64,000 nucleotides of DNA from Chloroflexi bacterium TSY (GTDB lineage Bacteria > Chloroflexota > Anaerolineae > Caldilineales > Caldilineaceae), in NCBI GenBank assembly GCA_019217005.1, contig JAHBNG010000023.1, positions 62,001 to 126,000 of the forward strand. The letters are read 5' to 3'. Of this stretch, positions 17,122 to 26,971 are shown in pieces. The notes below the pieces were generated by a model. That model worked only from the letters and a program-made list of their open reading frames with translations. It was not told the origin of the DNA and made no database searches. The position numbers were made by a program, and so were the translations under genes. The number at the start of each line of letters is the position of its first letter. Within the stretch, counting starts at the first letter, position 1.

Positions 17122-18411
17122 TCAGATCGAGTGTAACCATTCTTTGACTGCAGGTGCCTTATAGTGCGCCAGTGATTCAAAGATTGATAAACTCCTTGAG
17201 CCTTGTCGATACGCTGAGGCTTTATCACCCTTGGCCAGGGCAACTCGAGCTAAACCATAGAGAGCCAATGCACCTTGTTCTCGCCTATCAGGTTCATTTG
17301 TAGATAATTGTAGACAGAGATTAAATCGTTCTGTAGCCAGATTCCAACGCCTGGCCTTAAGGTAAAGTTCACCCCAATTTGCCGCAATCAGGGCAAGTAG
17401 AGCATCGTGCCCAATTTCTCGCGCAATAGACTCACTGGTTTTCATATAGGATTCAGCACTAGCAATATCCTCGTGATAACCTGCAATCAATCCAAGCTGC
17501 ATGTTGAGATAAGAAATTCGGGGTCGGTATCCTAACTCACGCGTGATGGAGAGCTCCTCTTGAAGGTAGCAGTTCGCCATTTTGAAATCTTCTTTGTCCA
17601 TTGCGAGCTCTCCCAGATTCGTAAGCAATAAGCTGATTTTATCCCTATCTTCAAGCTGGCGAGCGATGAATAATCCTTCTGTATAGAATTCTTCTGATTG
17701 CGGGTTGTTACCAAGATTTAGTGCGATTATTCCAGACATTAACAACAATTCGCAGAGAACTTCGACATAATCGTATTCACGTGCGATTCTTCTCCCGATT
17801 TTTAAATACTCTTTCGCCTGAGGGAAACGCTCTCTTAGATATTCCAAACGGCCTAGATTCACAAGGAAATTGCACTTTTGTCTGTGGTCTTTCATTTGGT
17901 CTGACAATGATAAGCCGGCTAAAAGGCACTGTTCTGCTTCTTCATATTGCCGCAAGTAGCTGTATGCACGCCCTAGATCCACAAGTGTCGCTATCTCTTG
18001 TGGGGAATTCCCTAAATGACGCGCAATAGCAAGCCCTTCAGAAAGTAGAGACACGGACTGTTTATAATTTTCTCGTTTTTGAGAGATACGACCTAGACGT
18101 AACAGGACAATGGCCAGATTTTCATACTCGTTCCGAGCTCTTGTTACCGCTAGGGCCTTGTTAAGTAGCCCCTCTGCCTGCTCATACATCCCTCTGGTTT
18201 CTAAAAACGGAAATAAAGAGGTAAGTCCGCTCATAAACGGTTGGTATCTTTCCAGCTCATACGATGATTGAAGCGCGGGCAAGATGTTCTCTATCTCTAA
18301 CTCCAATGCAGCATGACTAGCTTCGTGTGTTTGAATATAGTCCATGTAATATTCTGCGTAACTGGAAGCCGATTGCTGGAAATAGAGCTGTATGTCAATA
18401 AGTGTATCCAT
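17122..18411 (-). CDS. Tetratricopeptide-repeat protein, partner of the adjacent NB-ARC gene
   Basis: 429 residues, nearly all helical repeats. About nine TPR-type units of roughly 40 residues with small residues at the helix contacts are visible, for example YEEAEQCLLAGLSLSDQ, FPQAKEYLKIGRRIAREY and KMANCYLQEELSITRELG. The ATG is 6 bp after the stop of the NB-ARC gene, so the two are translated together. In most STAND proteins the repeat sensor is fused to the ATPase; here it is a separate polypeptide. Presumably it holds the signal-sensing surface. Confidence 0.82.
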   Translation of the reverse strand: MDTLIDIQLYFQQSASSYAEYYMDYIQTHEASHAALELEIENILPALQSSYELERYQPFMSGLTSLFPFLETRGMYEQAEGLLNKALAVTRARNEYENLAIVLLRLGRISQKRENYKQSVSLLSEGLAIARHLGNSPQEIATLVDLGRAYSYLRQYEEAEQCLLAGLSLSDQMKDHRQKCNFLVNLGRLEYLRERFPQAKEYLKIGRRIAREYDYVEVLCELLLMSGIIALNLGNNPQSEEFYTEGLFIARQLEDRDKISLLLTNLGELAMDKEDFKMANCYLQEELSITRELGYRPRISYLNMQLGLIAGYHEDIASAESYMKTSESIAREIGHDALLALIAANWGELYLKARRWNLATERFNLCLQLSTNEPDRREQGALALYGLARVALAKGDKASAYRQGSRSLSIFESLAHYKAPAVKEWLHSI

Positions 18412-18417
18412 TGTGCA

Positions 18418-19791
18418 TCATTTCAACTCTTGAACAATGTCGGACAAAACAAAATAGTGTGTCAAAGCGTGCAAATAATAGCGAATATGATGGAGGCTAG
18501 ATGAATCTCCTACCTCTAGAAACGACAGTTGCCAAAGAGCATCAATCTGGTAACCAAGGGTACTACTGTCAAGCCGACTGGTCGCTTTGACGGCATCAAA
18601 GGTGCCGCCAACCCCTGGCGGAAAGTGGGCCATCGAAACCAACAGCTTCTTTCCATCCATCGAGAGAAGCTGCCAAGAGGGCATAAAGATAAATCGATAA
18701 AATTGGCTGTAGTCATTTTCGTTCACGTGATTCGCCAACTGGACGTTCTGAAGCTGGTCCAGTACGACTTCTACCGGTAAATGGCCCAACTGCCCAACCA
18801 CTAACTTCATAGCCAGCGGCGATCCATTCGTTGTTTGAACGAGTGGAGTCAACTCTTCCGTTGTCGCGTTGGCGATGCGCTTGATTCCCTTTTCTTCTCC
18901 CGTATGTTGAATGAAGAGGATAGATGCTTGATGACCTAGACCCGTCAAGTTGATAGCGTATGTTTCCCCTTTAAAGCGGTGTCGGCTCGTGACAAGCGCT
19001 TTGCTTGGTCCTAATAATGGTCTCAACTTTGCGATTAGCTCTTCTTGGGGTTCATCCGCGGTCTCAAGATTGTCTAACACAACCAATACTCGTTCACGAT
19101 CCAACATGGCTTGTACCCGCGCTTGCTTTTCCGTAATCCTGAGCTGCGATGTCTCGTTGTCATCCAGCTGTGTCCCTATCGCATCGAGCACCGTTTCAAA
19201 GGTGAGGGCAAAACTGCTAGCTTGTTGATGACTAACTGGATCTTTTTTTGATGCCTGGATCCACACGCCGGCATCGAATAATCGTTCAACCAGACATTGT
19301 TCCAATACCTCTCGTGCCAGTGCGGTTTTCCCGATCCCGCCCATGCCATCAACGCCGACAATCCAGTGGCTATCGGGTGATTTCAGCGAATCTATCACAT
19401 CATTTACAAGCTGGTCGCGCCCGACCAGCTCTTTGTAAGGTTTTGGAGGAAGATCGCCAGTCAACGTTGCCAGAAGTCCGGATGCATCTTCATCGCCTAG
19501 CTTCCCTATTAACTCATCCAGGGTATGATGCCCTGCGCTCTGCAGAAATTGTTCTAACCATTCGCGTCCCAGCTTACCCCGTCGTGTCAGCTCTTGGGCA
19601 AGCTCTATAATGTCGGCGAACTTTTTAGGCACGTTCCCTTTGCGCCAATATTCAACAGCGCTGCCTCCCTCACGTCCGAGGACATATCCAAGTTCATCCT
19701 GAATCACGTGAATTGGCTTGGCTTCACGCCGCTTAATTGTGTAAATCCCTTCGGTCAGTAATTGAGCAAATCGTTCTGATGATGGAGACAC
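18418..19791 (-). CDS. STAND/NB-ARC ATPase with N-terminal helical (HTH-like) region
   Basis: 457 residues. Residues 1-110 contain a DNA-binding-like helical region (IHVIQDELGYVLGREGGSAV then EYWRKGNVPKKFADI), common in Chloroflexota and cyanobacterial NB-ARC proteins. The NTPase follows: Walker A GVDGMGGIGKTALAR (about 145-160), Walker B RVLVVLDNLE, sensor LVTSRH, GLxG-like GSPLAMKLVVGQL, and a winged-helix tail to the end. STAND ATPases work as signal-triggered oligomerising switches in regulation or defence. The TPR sensor is the next gene. An R4 hairpin is 21 bp upstream of the start. Confidence 0.85.
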   Translation of the reverse strand: MSPSSERFAQLLTEGIYTIKRREAKPIHVIQDELGYVLGREGGSAVEYWRKGNVPKKFADIIELAQELTRRGKLGREWLEQFLQSAGHHTLDELIGKLGDEDASGLLATLTGDLPPKPYKELVGRDQLVNDVIDSLKSPDSHWIVGVDGMGGIGKTALAREVLEQCLVERLFDAGVWIQASKKDPVSHQQASSFALTFETVLDAIGTQLDDNETSQLRITEKQARVQAMLDRERVLVVLDNLETADEPQEELIAKLRPLLGPSKALVTSRHRFKGETYAINLTGLGHQASILFIQHTGEEKGIKRIANATTEELTPLVQTTNGSPLAMKLVVGQLGHLPVEVVLDQLQNVQLANHVNENDYSQFYRFIFMPSWQLLSMDGKKLLVSMAHFPPGVGGTFDAVKATSRLDSSTLGYQIDALWQLSFLEVGDSSSLHHIRYYLHALTHYFVLSDIVQELK

Positions 19792-19811
19792 AATAAGTTC
19801 CCTTTTATAGC

Positions 19812-19882
19812 CACATTACTTTAACTTCGGACAATTATCTTTCGACAGCAAACAGTCCTGTTGTCCGAAGTTTAAGTGGCGT
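19812..19882. repeat. R4 inverted-repeat hairpin, copy 2
   Basis: ACTTTAACTTCGGACAAT and TGTCCGAAGTTTAAGTGGCG form the stem arms. 21 bp upstream of the NB-ARC gene start, the same spacing as copy 1 has to the lipoprotein start. Confidence 0.78.
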
Positions 19883-19896
19883 CTCTATTCGTGCTG

Positions 19897-19969
19897 ATCC
19901 GAAAAGTTCTGTAGCGATACCTTCCTACTCGAGACTCCGCTTGGCGTCACAACCACTTTTCCATTCGGA
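19897..19969. repeat. R3 inverted-repeat element, copy 2
   Basis: ATCCGAAAAGTTCTGTAGCG on the left, TCACAACCACTTTTCCATTC on the right with a 3-base insertion before the terminal GGA. The remaining spacer to 20391 holds an R9 copy and no supported gene other than the small peptide below. Confidence 0.65.
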
Positions 19970-20075
19970 GTAAAATTCGGAGTAGACTTGGAGTCGGACA
20001 GCCACTACTCCGACTACCTTCGGACTATAATCGTAAATGTACTGTACAGAATATCACGTTACCTGAACGGCAACG

Positions 20076-20154
20076 GCTCACCTATCACAAATGTGTGCAT
20101 GAGAGACTATTTCTGGCTAACAATTGGTCGTTTGCCCACATTTGGGAGATGAGC
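20076..20154. repeat. R9 inverted-repeat element, copy 1 (79 bp)
   Basis: Ends GCTCACCTATCACAAATGTG and CACATTTGGGAGATGAGC. The second copy (59218-59279) has the ends GCTCACCTCCCAAATGTG and CACATTTGTGGTAGATGAGC, so the arms swap small differences but the unit is the same. Confidence 0.65.
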
Positions 20155-20391
20155 AAACAACGACTCTTTGGGATCTCACGTGGTTGACAAAGGAAGGGAA
20201 GACAAGCGCCGGTGAGTCGCGGAAGGCGTATCGACACCAAAGTCGGTCTACGACAAGAGATCCTGTTGAGCCACAACGATATTAAACCTGCTCAATGGGG
20301 GAAGCATATGCGCCGCCCAACATGATGGACAAGGCGGTGGGATCCCCGAACTCAACGAGCCTCTTTTACCCCTGATGGGAGGATCTTTGAG

Positions 20392-20559
20392 ATGAGCATT
20401 TTACAAATTCGACACACGTTTTGGATTCTGGTTTTGGCAATTTGGTTGGTTGTTTCGGGAATGGCGCTGCCGGTTTTGTTGGATGAGTTCGTCAGCACGA
20501 CCCAGGTTATGCCAGCACTGGCTGACGATCACCAGTGGGGCGGCAGTGGTGGTGGTTAG
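20392..20559 (+). CDS. Short secreted or membrane-anchored peptide with Gly-rich end
   Basis: 55 residues. GGGAGG (20377-20382) precedes the ATG. Residues 1-30 form one hydrophobic helix with a small-residue turn (WLVVSGMALPVL), like an uncleaved signal anchor. The tail is polar, acidic and ends HQWGGSGGG. It lies in the gap between the two minus-strand NB-ARC/TPR pairs, on the opposite strand. No family recognised. It could be a bacteriocin-like or signalling peptide; that is conjecture based on size and composition only. Confidence 0.45.
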   Translation: MSILQIRHTFWILVLAIWLVVSGMALPVLLDEFVSTTQVMPALADDHQWGGSGGG

Positions 20560-20583
20560 AACATCAAACTGAGCTTAGAATCG

Positions 20584-20651
20584 ATCCGAAAAGTGGTTGT
20601 GAGTCCAACCTGCTACTCGAGCAGAATGAATCGTCACAGAGCTTTTCGGAT
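20584..20651. repeat. R3 inverted-repeat element, copy 3
   Basis: ATCCGAAAAGTGGTTGTGAG to CGTCACAGAGCTTTTCGGAT, 68 bp, opposite orientation to copies 1 and 2. It lies between the short peptide gene and the convergent TPR gene. Confidence 0.78.
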
Positions 20652-20689
20652 CAGCACTCAGGTTGAGTGGATGTGTAGAGCATATCCAC

Positions 20690-22025
20690 TCAGCCCGAAA
20701 CCAGGGATTGTAAATGAGTTGTGAGTAGCATATAGACACGTTCATAGACTGGTTCATCTTTAAATTCGTCTAACCACTCTAATGCATTTCGTAAAGTGAT
20801 AATGGCCTTTTCATATTGCTTTTGCCCGCAATATGTCAGGGCTAATCCATCCATCGCATTGGCCATTGATAGCACATTATCAACTTGTTTCCACAATTGA
20901 ATGCCCTCTACATAAACATCCTCTGCCTTGGTCCATTCCTCCAAACGACGATATTCTATGCCCATATTCGTATAAACCAGTGCCAGATGTAACAAATTCT
21001 GTGTTTTGCGAAAAGTTGATTCTGCTTTGGAATAACACGTCAACGCATTACGAGATTCTTTCATCATCGAGTAAACAATGCCAAGGTTCATTTCTGTTTC
21101 TGCCTTATTTCCAGAATCTTGGGTTTCCTCGAAGATCAGAACAGCCTCCTTCATATAAGCCAACGCCTCATCAAATTTACCTTGTTCACATAGAACCGAC
21201 CCGAGATTGCGTAGATTGAGGGCGATATAGCGTCGTTCACCTTGCTGTTTGCGGATTTGCAATGCGGTTGTGTAGTGTTGTTCCGCTTGCGCCCAGTCGC
21301 GCTGATCAAAAGCAATTTTGCCAAGCACATAATAGCAATTTGCTTTTTCAGGATCAGTTGATCTAACGAAACCAAGCGCTTTTTCCATCAACGCGTTTGC
21401 CTCGTCATAGTCACGTTGCCAAAGTGCAATAAATGCCAATCGATTGGGGTGGTTCATTTTAGCTGGATAGATAGGTTTACACTTTTAGAAACAGAAAGAA
21501 CGTTTATATTCTCTGATTTCGCCGGTTCTCAGAGAGAAAACGGTCTCATATAGATTTTTGTCTATATATCAAAAGTGTAAACCTAATTTTGAACCACCCC
21601 AATCGATTCACTGCTTTCGTTTGGCCCGATAGGTCGTCTATTTGAAGAAATAGACTGAGGCTCTGTGTTAAGACACGACGTGCTTCAGCATATCTGCCAC
21701 GTAGATAATGCAAATAACCGACTTGTAGACATAGCGCGGCACAGGTAGAATGATCTTGCATTACGCGACTTTGTTCTACACCTTGCTCCAGATAGGGAAT
21801 CCACTCATCACGCCAGCCCTCCTGTTCCATTTTGGGTGCTATGTTCAAGAGCAGGTCACGAGCGAGTGGCCAGGCATCAGGTAAACGCAGCGCATAGCTT
21901 AGAATATGCCATGCATAGCGCCGGACTGGATCTGGAACAATCGTCTTTGCCGCCTGTACTTGCGCCAATGCTTCTTGCAGGCTTTGTTGAATCTGCTTAT
22001 CAAAGAGTGCTCGATACTTGTTCAC
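20690..22025 (-). pseudogene. TPR partner gene of the AfsR-like regulator, split by R7
   Basis: Read on the minus strand, the first part (from ATG at 22025) is helical repeats up to TKAVNRL, where R7 enters; the second part continues as AFIALWQRDYDEANALMEKA and runs through about six more TPR units to 20690. Removing R7 and one AATCGATT copy restores one frame of roughly 390 residues. The start is 18 bp after the stop of the upstream NB-ARC gene, the same split layout as at 17122-19791. A fresh start codon just inside the second half could still make a 255-residue fragment. Confidence 0.85.
21445..21600. mobile_element. R7 MITE-like element, copy 1 (in TPR gene), 156 bp
   Basis: Starts GGGGTGGTTC and ends GAACCACCCC, with sub-terminal TAGGTTTACACTTTT and its complement. 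AATCGATT flanks it on both sides (21437-21444 and 21601-21608), an 8-bp target duplication. The centre differs from the other two copies, so subfamilies exist. Confidence 0.9.
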
Positions 22026-22043
22026 TGTATGGATATAATGAAC

Positions 22044-23927
22044 TCACTCCCATTCCACCACCTGCTCGTGCAGAAATGCACAGGTCAAATTGTGGACGGT
22101 ATAACGTCGTTCATGCAAAGTACCGCGGCTATCCACCAAACTGAGACGAACCAATGTACTGAGTGCGTCTCCCACATCACTCGGATCTAACTGGCAGACT
22201 CTGGCCAACAAGTCGAGTGTACCGCCATCATTGGTCACCAGCGGCATGGCCACAAAGACAGTGCGCTCTAACTCGTTCAATGTTTCCCATGCTCGTTGAT
22301 AGACGTAGCGATAGAGGTTATCCACTTTTTTACCCTGTGCCTGCGTCAGATTCTCTAAAACGACATCCAGAGTATGGATGGCAGTCTGCCCCACAACTAG
22401 ACGAATAGCCAAGGGATTGCCGCCTACGGTCTGATAAATGAGACTCAATTCGGCGTCACTAGCCGCCAAGAGGTGGGGCAAATTGCGCTTTTGGGCCTCC
22501 TGACGGACGAGCGCCAGCGTATTTTGGCTGCTGAGTTCGGGTACGGGAAATCGGTAGATATCGGGTTCGGCATAGAGACTCGCGCGTGAGGTCAGCAGGA
22601 ATTTGGTTGGATTTGCAAGCTCACGTAGCGTAGACAGTAGACCATCTACATCAGAGAGTGTCTCCAAATTGTCGATGACGATCAGATGAGGATAGGATTT
22701 CAGACGCTGCTGCAACATACGTCGCAGTTCGAGCAGCGAATAAGCATCTAAATGGACCGTATCGTCTGCCAATAACTGTTTGACTAGCGCTTCTACTAGG
22801 GAATCCACCGTAAGAGCGGGGTTGTTCACTGGTTTGATGCTGCCACCCAAGTTAAAGACCTGTTGCCGCGCCGTCACCCAGCCCACTTCATCTACAATAT
22901 TTTCTGCGATCAATTTTCGGATCAGAGCATCGGTCAGCGAGGTTTTGCCGATGCCACCCATACCTTCAATCGAAATGAGCCAAGGTGGCTCTAATGAAAT
23001 CAGTTGTGTAACCAGATCATCTGTCTGCTCTAATGTGCCAATCAAGGAACTATAGGTTGGTGCCTCTAGCCGATTCAAAAGGGTCTTCTTATGCATACTT
23101 AGGGAAGTTTCATCACGTTTCTGCCTCTCAAATTTTAATGAGATGAGATATATGTCCGAGTTAGGCAACTTGCCCCTTTTGATTGCCCCCAACAGTTCGG
23201 TCGTTTTTTCTTCAGGCGTTAGCCCCAACTCCTCATTCAGTAGGCGTACACATTCCTGGTATTGACGTAATGCTGCAGCCTTTTGACCAGATTGGGCGTA
23301 AAGCTGCATTAATAACCGATGTGCTGGCTCATGAAGAAAGTCGATTGCCAACCAGCGTCGAGCATATTGGAGAGCGGTTTCAAATTCAGCTTGCTCGCTG
23401 TAACAGTGTGCCGCGATTTGCAAGGTGGTTGCCAAACTTTGGCGTAAGCCCTCTGCCTGGAAGAAGCAGCACTCATCGAAGGCGGGACAATCCGGTAAGG
23501 TGAAGCCTACCAAAAAGTCAGCTCGATAGAGATCAATGGCTTCGCTTAATGAGGCGAGAGAATCTGTGCAAATCTGAATGGTTGGGTTACCATCTGCTTG
23601 GCAATCAACCAGTAAATGTCGAAAATGATTGACATCTAGCCACACATTAGCCGACGGCTCTAGCACAACCTGTTCCGGCTCAACGAACAGCCATCCTTTG
23701 CCGAGCGCACTATTGATTGCAGAAATTGCACGGCGCAGATTGCTTCGCGCCCGTCGCTCGTCAAAATCCGGCCAGAATAGGGTTGCCAATGTTTCACGTG
23801 AATGACTCTCTCTGGTCACAGCTAAATATACGAGCAGGGCAAGTGCTTTGCGACGATGAATCGACACAGTCGCACCATCTAGTTCTATATAAGGAGAGCC
23901 GAGTAAGAAGAGCTTAAGCGTAGACAT
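22044..23927 (-). CDS. AfsR/SARP-like regulator: winged helix, BTAD and NB-ARC domains
   Basis: 627 residues. Residues 1-95 form an OmpR-type DNA-binding domain as in SARP proteins (ALLVYLAVTRESHSRETLAT then LFWPDFDERRARSNLRRAIS). Residues about 100-255 are the bacterial transcriptional activator domain (TPR-like). The NTPase follows: Walker A ISIEGMGGIGKTSLTDAL (about 325), Walker B HLIVIDNLETL, LLTSR, and GNPLAIRLVVGQ. A winged-helix end carries no repeats; the TPR part is the next gene, now broken. Likely a transcription activator whose ATPase switch is gated by that TPR protein. Confidence 0.88.
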   Translation of the reverse strand: MSTLKLFLLGSPYIELDGATVSIHRRKALALLVYLAVTRESHSRETLATLFWPDFDERRARSNLRRAISAINSALGKGWLFVEPEQVVLEPSANVWLDVNHFRHLLVDCQADGNPTIQICTDSLASLSEAIDLYRADFLVGFTLPDCPAFDECCFFQAEGLRQSLATTLQIAAHCYSEQAEFETALQYARRWLAIDFLHEPAHRLLMQLYAQSGQKAAALRQYQECVRLLNEELGLTPEEKTTELLGAIKRGKLPNSDIYLISLKFERQKRDETSLSMHKKTLLNRLEAPTYSSLIGTLEQTDDLVTQLISLEPPWLISIEGMGGIGKTSLTDALIRKLIAENIVDEVGWVTARQQVFNLGGSIKPVNNPALTVDSLVEALVKQLLADDTVHLDAYSLLELRRMLQQRLKSYPHLIVIDNLETLSDVDGLLSTLRELANPTKFLLTSRASLYAEPDIYRFPVPELSSQNTLALVRQEAQKRNLPHLLAASDAELSLIYQTVGGNPLAIRLVVGQTAIHTLDVVLENLTQAQGKKVDNLYRYVYQRAWETLNELERTVFVAMPLVTNDGGTLDLLARVCQLDPSDVGDALSTLVRLSLVDSRGTLHERRYTVHNLTCAFLHEQVVEWE

Positions 23928-23990
23928 GATGACGTACTATTATATGCTATCTCCCCGAAAAGCACAACGAGTTTTTCTGCGTTCTAATAG

Positions 23991-24060
23991 GGACGTCACG
24001 TAAACTTCGGACAATAGAATCGTTTTTTATCGAGGGACAATTGCCCAAAGTTTAACGCTC
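23991..24060. repeat. R4 inverted-repeat hairpin, copy 3
   Basis: GACGTCACGTAAACTTCGGA and GACAATTGCCCAAAGTTTAACG are the arms. It is about 64 bp upstream of the AfsR-like gene, so both NB-ARC genes carry R4 in their leaders. The remaining sequence to 24158 shows no gene. Confidence 0.72.
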
Positions 24061-24158
24061 ATCAAACGAAAGCGTACAATTCACTGATAAATTCGACAGT
24101 TTGATCACATATTTGCATACTTTCTGGAAGAGAGATCCTTTCCATTGATGAGCCAAGT

Positions 24159-25547
24159 TTAAATGATGTGGTTATAAGATAAACGCTCCCAGAGGGACTT
24201 GCTCACCCGTTCGGCGAACAGATATCGTCTTGAACCATCCCATGCGACATCGGTAATGACATACTTCCCCGGCTCGATCCCAAGCAGACTCTGGAAGATC
24301 CGATCGGTATTTGTGCGCCATTTCAGAGCCGTCTGGAGATCTGACCGCTGGAGAGCTGTCCAATCGGCGGGAATCTCAATGGCAACGTATGTCCCATCAA
24401 CCAATTCTGGTGCTCCATGCCAATCAAAGGGGATGCGCTCTACATCGGTTCTCTTTGCTAAGTCGACAATTGTTCTTTTGATAGACCCCATCGATGTGTT
24501 GGAGAGCAGTGGTACACGTTTGCTGGCAATCAACCACGTTATCTCAAAGCGAGATGCTGGCACCTGATTTAATTTATTGTGGAAGGGATAGAGATTCGTT
24601 TCATGGTGAAAGACGATACCACGCAGGAGGCCAAAATTAAGCACAGCATTTGCAAATTGCAGGGGATCAACTGTCCAGTTAATTATGCCAATGCCCTCTC
24701 GCCGGGTCTGTTCGGCCTGCATCAATTTGAGTAAAAAACCAACGCGTCTGCCGCGGTATTCTGGCAAGACGCCCATTGCTTGGGATTCAATACGCAGGTG
24801 GCCAGAAAACTGTTCCGCCCAGTCTAAAGGGAGAGGGGTCCCATCATATTTGTAGAATCCAAAGAGAAAGCCAGCCAATTGATCTTCGATCCGGGCCACG
24901 AGAGCGGTTCCTGGGACAAAATCTGGACTGTAGAGATCGGTCGGATAGAGAAATTGATCTGAGCTACCCCAGATGGCTTTTTGGGCGATCCGTGCCGCGC
25001 TTGCCTCTGCTTGGTTTGGTTGACCGATGTTAATGCCACCGACACTCTGCTCTGTCGGCGCATAGGTACGCTGCTGATGTTCAGGGTTATAGAGAATAAG
25101 CTCGACATCTTTTTGAAGTATTGAACTTAGTTGGGTTTGGGTAATTTTCGTGACTGCCTCAATTTTGAGACAATTCGTCGCCAGGGCGCTCGTCTCTTGA
25201 ATCGTATGGCTGTGAATCTTGTTGTCCTGAATGGAATGAAATCGGAATGTATAAATATTTTTTTTGTTCTGCATAGGACGCGGAAAGCAGAATCCTACCC
25301 CGAGATTTGTCTCATCTTGTTTGACCACAGCTATTTTCCCACCAATTTTAGGCAATACGACCTTGGTAAAATGAGGCGGAAAGAGTGTTGGATTGTTCGG
25401 CGCGCCTAATTGCACAAATAAATCGTCTAATTGGGTATTCCAGTTCGGATTGGATGGATTGAGAATATGGGCATTCATCAGAGTATTCTTGTATGATTCA
25501 ATGGTTTCGGGCGATGGCGTACAGTATGAGATGCTTATTTGAGGCAT
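24159..25547 (-). CDS. GNAT-superfamily acetyltransferase-like protein
   Basis: 462 residues from the ATG at 25547; an in-frame ATG at 25580 would overlap the divergent lipoprotein leader and is less likely. Residues about 185-330 show the GNAT core: GTALVARIEDQLAGFLFGFY (strand and bulge), HLRIESQAMGVLPEYRGRR with the acetyl-CoA pyrophosphate loop, and GIGIINWTVDPL. This arrangement resembles the COG3375 group of predicted acetyltransferases. The C-terminal 130 residues are an extra domain. The first 170 residues are not recognised. Target unknown. Confidence 0.68.
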   Translation of the reverse strand: MPQISISYCTPSPETIESYKNTLMNAHILNPSNPNWNTQLDDLFVQLGAPNNPTLFPPHFTKVVLPKIGGKIAVVKQDETNLGVGFCFPRPMQNKKNIYTFRFHSIQDNKIHSHTIQETSALATNCLKIEAVTKITQTQLSSILQKDVELILYNPEHQQRTYAPTEQSVGGINIGQPNQAEASAARIAQKAIWGSSDQFLYPTDLYSPDFVPGTALVARIEDQLAGFLFGFYKYDGTPLPLDWAEQFSGHLRIESQAMGVLPEYRGRRVGFLLKLMQAEQTRREGIGIINWTVDPLQFANAVLNFGLLRGIVFHHETNLYPFHNKLNQVPASRFEITWLIASKRVPLLSNTSMGSIKRTIVDLAKRTDVERIPFDWHGAPELVDGTYVAIEIPADWTALQRSDLQTALKWRTNTDRIFQSLLGIEPGKYVITDVAWDGSRRYLFAERVSKSLWERLSYNHII

Positions 25548-25587
25548 ACTATAACTGTAGAGAATATGAGTGTATAACATTTTGGGT

Positions 25588-26971
25588 ATGATGAAAAACC
25601 AATCGACTCTTCACCTTCTTTTGTTCATATGGCTTGTTCTCGGTTTCACCGCGTGTAGTCGTCCCACTGTACAAGTGGCTAGTGCAACGGTCGTTGAAGC
25701 ATTAAGTTACACAGGCGATGAACCTTTTGCGCGTGCCACTCAACCAATTGATTTTCATTTTCCTGCCAATCATGGACCTCATCCCGAGTATCGTACTGAA
25801 TGGTGGTATTATACGGGGAATTTAGAAGCACAGGATGGCACTGAATATGGGTATCAACTAACATTTTTCCGCAGCGCGTTGACGCCCGATTTTTCGGCAC
25901 GTGAATCTACCTTGGCAACAAATCAGGTCTACATGGCACACTTTGCACTCACAGATGGAACAGCTAAGCGCCATTACAGCTTTGAGCGCTTTGCCCGCGG
26001 CGGGAATAAGATGGCAGGGGCGACAGGTCTTCCTCATTATGAGGTTTGGTTAGATGGTTGGAGTGCCCGCGAACCTGAACCAGGCATCATGCAATTGGTT
26101 GCCCGCACAGAGAGTGAGCACGGGATAATTTCCATTGAGTTGACGCTCGATACTCCACTCTCCCCCCTGTTACATGGTGATCGGGGACTAAGTCAAAAGG
26201 GACCCGAAGTGGGTAATAGCAACTATTACTATAGTCTCAGTAGATCCAAATTTGGCGTTTTTGGCGATTTTCAGTCGAGATTGCAGGGATTTTGGAGTCA
26301 TTTATTCAGATTTCGGTTACAGAAAACAACCTATTTCATATCTGAAAATCGCCCAAATCTAACGCAAAAACTAGATATCGACCGGCAAATTTGTATTTAT
26401 GTCAACTGTTTAGCCAGAATTCTCTCTCAAAACCTGAAATTTGGATCTACTGAGTCTAGTCAGAATGGAGACGAACGGAACGATCTATTTAAATGGGGAA
26501 GAGCGTTCCGTACAGGGGTTGAGCTGGATGGATCACGAATTTGGCACCATTGCGCTAAGCAACGGTGCTCGTGGTTGGGATTGGTTTAGCGTGACGCTCG
26601 ACAATGGTATGGTCTTCATGTTCGGAGAATTACAAAACGGAAAAGGCGAAGGACGCTTTCTCTATGGCGGTACACTTGCACATGCGGACGGTCGCCAATT
26701 TTCGCTGGGACAGGATGATTTTGAAATAAATTCTCTGGAAGAGTGGACAAGCCCTAGAAGCAAGATTACCTACCCTTCTCGCTGGCTTGTGCGTTTTCCG
26801 ACACACAATATCGAATTGGAGATCGAACCGATTATTGCCGATCAGGAGATGGATGTCAGTTTTATCTATTATGAAGGAGCAACCCGTGTCACCGGGATGA
26901 TGAATGGGGAAGAAATTCAAGGTCAAGGTTATGTTGAATTGACCGGCTACTCAAACCAGTCACAGGATTAG
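25588..26971 (+). pseudogene. AttH/carotenoid 1,2-hydratase-like lipoprotein gene split by R1
   Basis: Starts at ATG 25588 with a lipoprotein signal (LGFTAC). Family landmarks include FHFPANHGPHPEYRTEWWYY (the WYYTGNL motif of the AttH/CrtC lipocalin-like fold), YQLTFFR and, after R1, WMDHEFGT and WDWFSVTLDNG. R1 enters in the middle of YYYS-LVRMETNGT. Removal of R1 plus one AGTCT restores a continuous 389-codon frame with no other lesion, so insertion looks recent. The protein is a likely outer-surface hydratase or lipid-binding protein. The second fragment could begin at a TTG inside the R1 end. Confidence 0.9.
26238..26452. mobile_element. R1 MITE-like element, copy 2 (in AttH-like gene), 215 bp
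   Basis: Same 16-bp terminal repeats as at 10892 but in the opposite orientation. AGTCT flanks both sides (26233-26237 and 26453-26457). Interior closely matches the recA copy read backwards. Confidence 0.92.
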
